A DNA stretch of 8,267 nt from DATLWN01 sp964422615. Its GTDB lineage: Bacteria; Pseudomonadota; Zetaproteobacteria; Mariprofundales; Mariprofundaceae. The position numbers were made by a program, and so were the translations under genes. Of the stretch, positions 6,759 to 8,267 are shown piece by piece (the stretch's first letter is position 1; each line of letters begins with the position of its first letter). A model generated the notes under the pieces. The model was not told the origin of the DNA, did no database searches, and saw only the letters and a list, made by a program, of their open reading frames with translations. The stretch spans positions 1 to 8,267 of the forward strand of contig CAYRBJ010000051.1 in NCBI GenBank assembly GCA_964422615.1, written 5' to 3'.

Positions 6759-7241
6759 TTAATAGGGCGAGCCATCCTTATGAAGGATCTCCCATCGCCC
6801 CTCCGATGTGCGAACTAAAGCAATGTCGTCGTCAGGGTAGGAAACAGTGTCTTCTGCGGTTCGATCGCCGATTTCCAAATAAAGGACATCAGCCTCAGTT
6901 CTATTGACGAGATGGTGGGCGTTACCCGTTCCAGCCCTAAAGCCTATGCACATCCCAGGGCGCAGGAGTGCCTCCCCGCTATTTGTGATCAATATGGGAT
7001 TGCCTTCCAGAACGTACACGAATTCGTCCTGAAGCGAATGAAAATGCCGTGGCGCCGATATGCTGCCCGGTCTCAGGCGGGTTAGATTGACACCAAATCT
7101 GGTCAGGCTAAATGCGTCACCCAATGGCCTTCGTTCTCGCCCTGCCATGAAAGAGACAAGGGGTTCCGGAAACTTAAAAAAGGGAGGTCTTATCGCGACA
7201 GACAATGCTTCGATTGGATTGGGCTCATCTTTGTCTGACAT
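6759..7241 (-). CDS. Small single-domain cupin protein
   Basis: A 160-residue cytoplasmic protein with one double-stranded beta-helix (cupin) domain over about residues 45-125. Cupin motif 1 reads PGSISAPRHFHSLQDEFVYVLEG (split here as PGSISAPR at 58-65 and HFHSLQDEFVYVLEG at 66-80), with His66, His68 and Glu73 as likely metal ligands. Motif 2 is FRAGTGNAHHLVNRT (101-115), with His109 or His110 as the fourth ligand; the usual Pro of motif 2 is Arg here. The order resembles the uncharacterised cupin group COG3837, with YLEIGDR after motif 2. Substrate and reaction are unknown; it could be an isomerase, dioxygenase or binding protein. The start at 7241 is well supported by GAGGAGG 5 nt upstream; an in-frame extension of 17 codons to 7292 is unlikely. 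Composition is less GC-rich than the genes to its left, which suggests a more recent arrival. Confidence 0.88.
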   Translation of the reverse strand: MSDKDEPNPIEALSVAIRPPFFKFPEPLVSFMAGRERRPLGDAFSLTRFGVNLTRLRPGSISAPRHFHSLQDEFVYVLEGNPILITNSGEALLRPGMCIGFRAGTGNAHHLVNRTEADVLYLEIGDRTAEDTVSYPDDDIALVRTSEGRWEILHKDGSPY

Positions 7242-7270
7242 GGGTTCCTCCTCGAAAGTTCTATGGACTG

Positions 7271-7276
7271 CATATA
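7271..7276 (-). promoter_or_regulatory. Candidate extended -10 element for the cupin gene
   Basis: Minus-strand TGC-TATATG fits an extended -10 (TGN followed by 4 of 6 consensus bases), with a start near 7264 and a leader of about 23 nt to the ATG. No good -35 is seen 17-18 nt upstream. Two direct TAGCAC copies (7275-7280 and 7287-7292, 12 bp apart, plus-strand reading) overlap or abut it and might bind a regulator. Confidence 0.3.
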
Positions 7277-7330
7277 GCACTGAAATTAGCACGACATTGA
7301 GTCAGGCGCGTTGGACAGGATCCGAACAAA

Positions 7331-7345
7331 TGACCGCTTTTGGTC
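7331..7345 (+). repeat. Degenerate intergenic motif, copy B
   Basis: TGACCGCTTTTGGTC in the divergent gap between the cupin gene and the 105-residue gene. It is in the same orientation as copy A, so the cupin gene lies between direct imperfect copies about 650 bp apart. Confidence 0.4.
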
Positions 7346-7410
7346 GGACCCAGCCAGTCGTCTCGTTGCAGTATGGTGCCGACTCGGATAACAATCACAT
7401 GCCGTTTTCA

Positions 7411-7441
7411 ATTGCAATGGAGTGTCGGCTCAAATTGCAAT
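7411..7441. promoter_or_regulatory. Pair of palindromic ATTGCAAT sites before the 105-residue gene
   Basis: ATTGCAAT, a perfect 8-bp palindrome, occurs at 7411-7418 and 7434-7441, 23 bp apart (just over two helical turns), directly before the ribosome site and start of the plus-strand gene. The arrangement would suit a dimeric regulator binding to two sites, or simple AT-rich coincidence. Confidence 0.35.
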
Positions 7442-7457
7442 CTGCAAGGAGATGTTT

Positions 7458-7775
7458 GTGTTTTATGAAGCGCGCGTTTTAAAGGCTCTTTCGGACCTTG
7501 GTTATACAACTGATAAAAATAAAAGTAGAAAGTTGCTATTGGAGGATTCAATTCGCAGCAAAATGAATTGGGGCAAGCGACCAAGGACCGGCGCTCTAAT
7601 ATATTTGCTGGTGCAGATAGAAAGTAACATAGATAAGGACCCTGAGACATGGGCCCCCATCGCGCGAAAAGCTATTTCTACTGCCGCTGGATGGGTATCC
7701 AAAGAGGATGCCGAAAGCACTGGCATGAAATATTTTCTTGATAGGCTTGTTGCTGCAACCAAAGGAAAAATATAA
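7458..7775 (+). CDS. Hypothetical protein, 105 residues, AT-rich
   Basis: I do not recognise the family. The reading frame ends with TAA at 7773-7775. I chose GTG 7458 because AAGGAG (7446-7451) lies 6 nt before it; an ATG at 7452 sits directly against the ribosome site and a GTG at 7422 has none usable. The product begins VFYEARVLKALSDLGYTTDK, is soluble, lysine/arginine-rich and mainly helical in appearance, with no signal peptide, membrane segment, cysteine cluster or catalytic motif. A middle segment RTGALIYLLVQIESNIDK (residues 51-68) is the most hydrophobic. Base composition is sharply unlike the left of the window: 19 of the 60 bases at 7501-7560 are G or C against 43 of 60 at 4321-4380 inside lysS. 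It is divergent from the cupin gene. Codon texture and ribosome site make it likely real, and probably acquired horizontally. Confidence 0.6.
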   Translation: MFYEARVLKALSDLGYTTDKNKSRKLLLEDSIRSKMNWGKRPRTGALIYLLVQIESNIDKDPETWAPIARKAISTAAGWVSKEDAESTGMKYFLDRLVAATKGKI

Positions 7776-8140
7776 TTAGTGCAGTGAAATTGGGTTGCGT
7801 ATTCTGATGCAATGCAAGCACACATGATGGTTGAAGCTGGCCAGTGGTGCTTGAGATGTGAGTGACAGCTTCCGCCAGAAGCGGTTATCCACTGCAATGA
7901 TCAACACTTATGCCTTGAATTGCTCTTTGGCTTGCTTCGCTTGAGTCGCAGCGCTGGTTCCCCCGCCAGGCATGAACCTCACCGGCTTGAATTCGGTTAG
8001 CGGCTGGCTGTTCAGCGCTGATAAACGGTGAAGAATGGCGGCTCAGCGCAGGTGCTGTAGTTCTGTGCGTAAAGCAGTGGACGCGTGATAACGTGTTTAT
8101 CTTTCCCATACTCGAACGAGCAAGCCGGCCGCACCAGGGT
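7776..8140. other. 365-bp stretch with no convincing gene; possible relic
   Basis: No open reading frame here has a ribosome site and a recognisable product. Two minus-strand stretches look weakly coding. One continues in frame after the sulfotransferase stop (8140 to 8015, 42 codons to a TGA at 8014-8012, with EYGKDKHVITRPLLYAQNYS). The other lies in another frame (8039 to 7911, ending TAA at 7910-7908, with LTEFKPVRFMPGGGTSAATQ) and has no good start. They overlap, as a frameshifted remnant would. Small repeats are present: CAGCGCTG at 7949-7956 and 8013-8020, CTTGAATT at 7914-7921 and 7986-7993, and AAGCAC/GTGCTT arms at 7817-7822 and 7847-7852. No transposase, tRNA or attachment site is recognisable. 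Confidence 0.5.
7870..7887 (-). repeat. Degenerate intergenic motif, copy C
   Basis: Minus-strand TAACCGCTTCTGGCGGAA matches 13 of 18 positions of TGACCGCTTTTGGTCGGA around copy B. It lies in the gap after the 105-residue gene, in inverted orientation relative to copies A and B. Confidence 0.3.
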
Positions 8141-8267
8141 TCAGTGGTCAGCAGAATGGGACTGAAATTCCTCTGTCGTGTTGGTACGCGGATAGGGTTC
8201 ATCGGGTACCGGCTTGCCAAGAAATTCACACAGCGGTTCCCAGCCCTCACTTGCCTGGAAGACCAGC
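8141..8267 (-). CDS. Sulfotransferase-like protein, C-terminal 41 residues (enters from the right edge)
   Basis: The minus strand from the window edge is open to a TGA at 8143-8141. The 41 visible residues include GWEPLCEFLGKPVPDEPYPR followed by TNTTEEF, which is the characteristic C-terminal block of a bacterial and eukaryotic sulfotransferase family (Sulfotransfer_4 type: W-x-P-L-C-x-F-L-G, then P-V-P and an acidic/proline stretch, then N). Such enzymes are expected to transfer sulfate from PAPS to a hydroxyl or amine; the PAPS-binding P-loop lies in the missing N-terminal part. The acceptor is unknown. The fragment is the end of the gene, so its promoter and neighbours are outside the window. 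The assignment rests on one short but distinctive motif. Confidence 0.72.
   Translation of the reverse strand, partial: LVFQASEGWEPLCEFLGKPVPDEPYPRTNTTEEFQSHSADH

Noticed and set aside
5767..6762. Plus-strand open frame of 331 codons opposite mnmA
   Set aside because: Antisense shadow of a gene with all catalytic motifs intact.
7502..7897. Minus-strand open frame of 131 codons opposite the 105-residue gene
   Set aside because: The plus-strand frame has a proper ribosome site and better protein texture; this one starts in a gap without a ribosome site.
7776..7900. Possible integron attC site (GCAGTG/CACTGC arms about 110 bp apart with nested inverted repeats)
   Set aside because: No properly placed RYYYAAC and GTTRRRY pair is present, and no integrase is in view. 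GTTGGAC at 7310-7316 fits one half only.
7885..8250. Minus-strand open frame of 121 codons at the right end
   Set aside because: It runs out of frame across the end of the sulfotransferase-like gene, whose frame carries the recognisable motif; its product has no recognisable feature.
1..8267. CRISPR array, tRNA, rRNA or insertion sequence
   Set aside because: No regularly spaced repeats, no tRNA-like cloverleaf with a T-loop motif, no transposase signature and no terminal inverted repeats were seen on either strand.

Overview
The window reads as a bacterial chromosome segment from a Gram-negative (lipoprotein-sorting, outer-membrane) organism, most likely a proteobacterium. It has a GC-rich, tightly packed housekeeping block on the left and centre and a looser, AT-richer accessory stretch on the right. 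Order or genus cannot be fixed from the sequence alone. The MnmA and Ndk sequences look proteobacterial in general, and I would not go further.

Positions 1-5340 hold six genes on the minus strand with gaps of 6-19 nt or an overlap. In transcription order they are ndk (nucleoside diphosphate kinase), lysS (class II lysyl-tRNA synthetase), a two-CBS-domain protein, an ion-transporter-superfamily permease (ArsB/NhaD type), a LolC/LolE-family lipoprotein-release permease, and the start of a tetratricopeptide-repeat protein that runs off the left edge. They look like one transcript. A candidate promoter lies about 60-90 nt before ndk. The CBS gene and the permease gene overlap by 8 nt, and just before the overlap the coding strand carries a run of nine C. 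Losing one C, or a +1 ribosomal slip on the proline codons, would join the two genes in frame as a single CBS-permease protein. This is the most interesting structural feature of the window.

Positions 5461-6612 carry mnmA (tRNA 2-thiouridylase), also on the minus strand, separated from ndk by 120 bp with two small hairpins.

Positions 6613-8267 are different in character: lower GC, larger gaps and mixed strands. They hold a small cupin protein (minus), an unrecognised 105-residue protein (plus, distinctly AT-rich), a 365 bp stretch with no convincing gene, and the C-terminal 41 residues of a sulfotransferase-like protein entering from the right edge (minus). Three degenerate copies of a short motif around CCGCTTTTGG lie in the gaps of this stretch, which fits an accessory or acquired segment next to mnmA. 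No RNA gene, CRISPR array or intact mobile element is visible.
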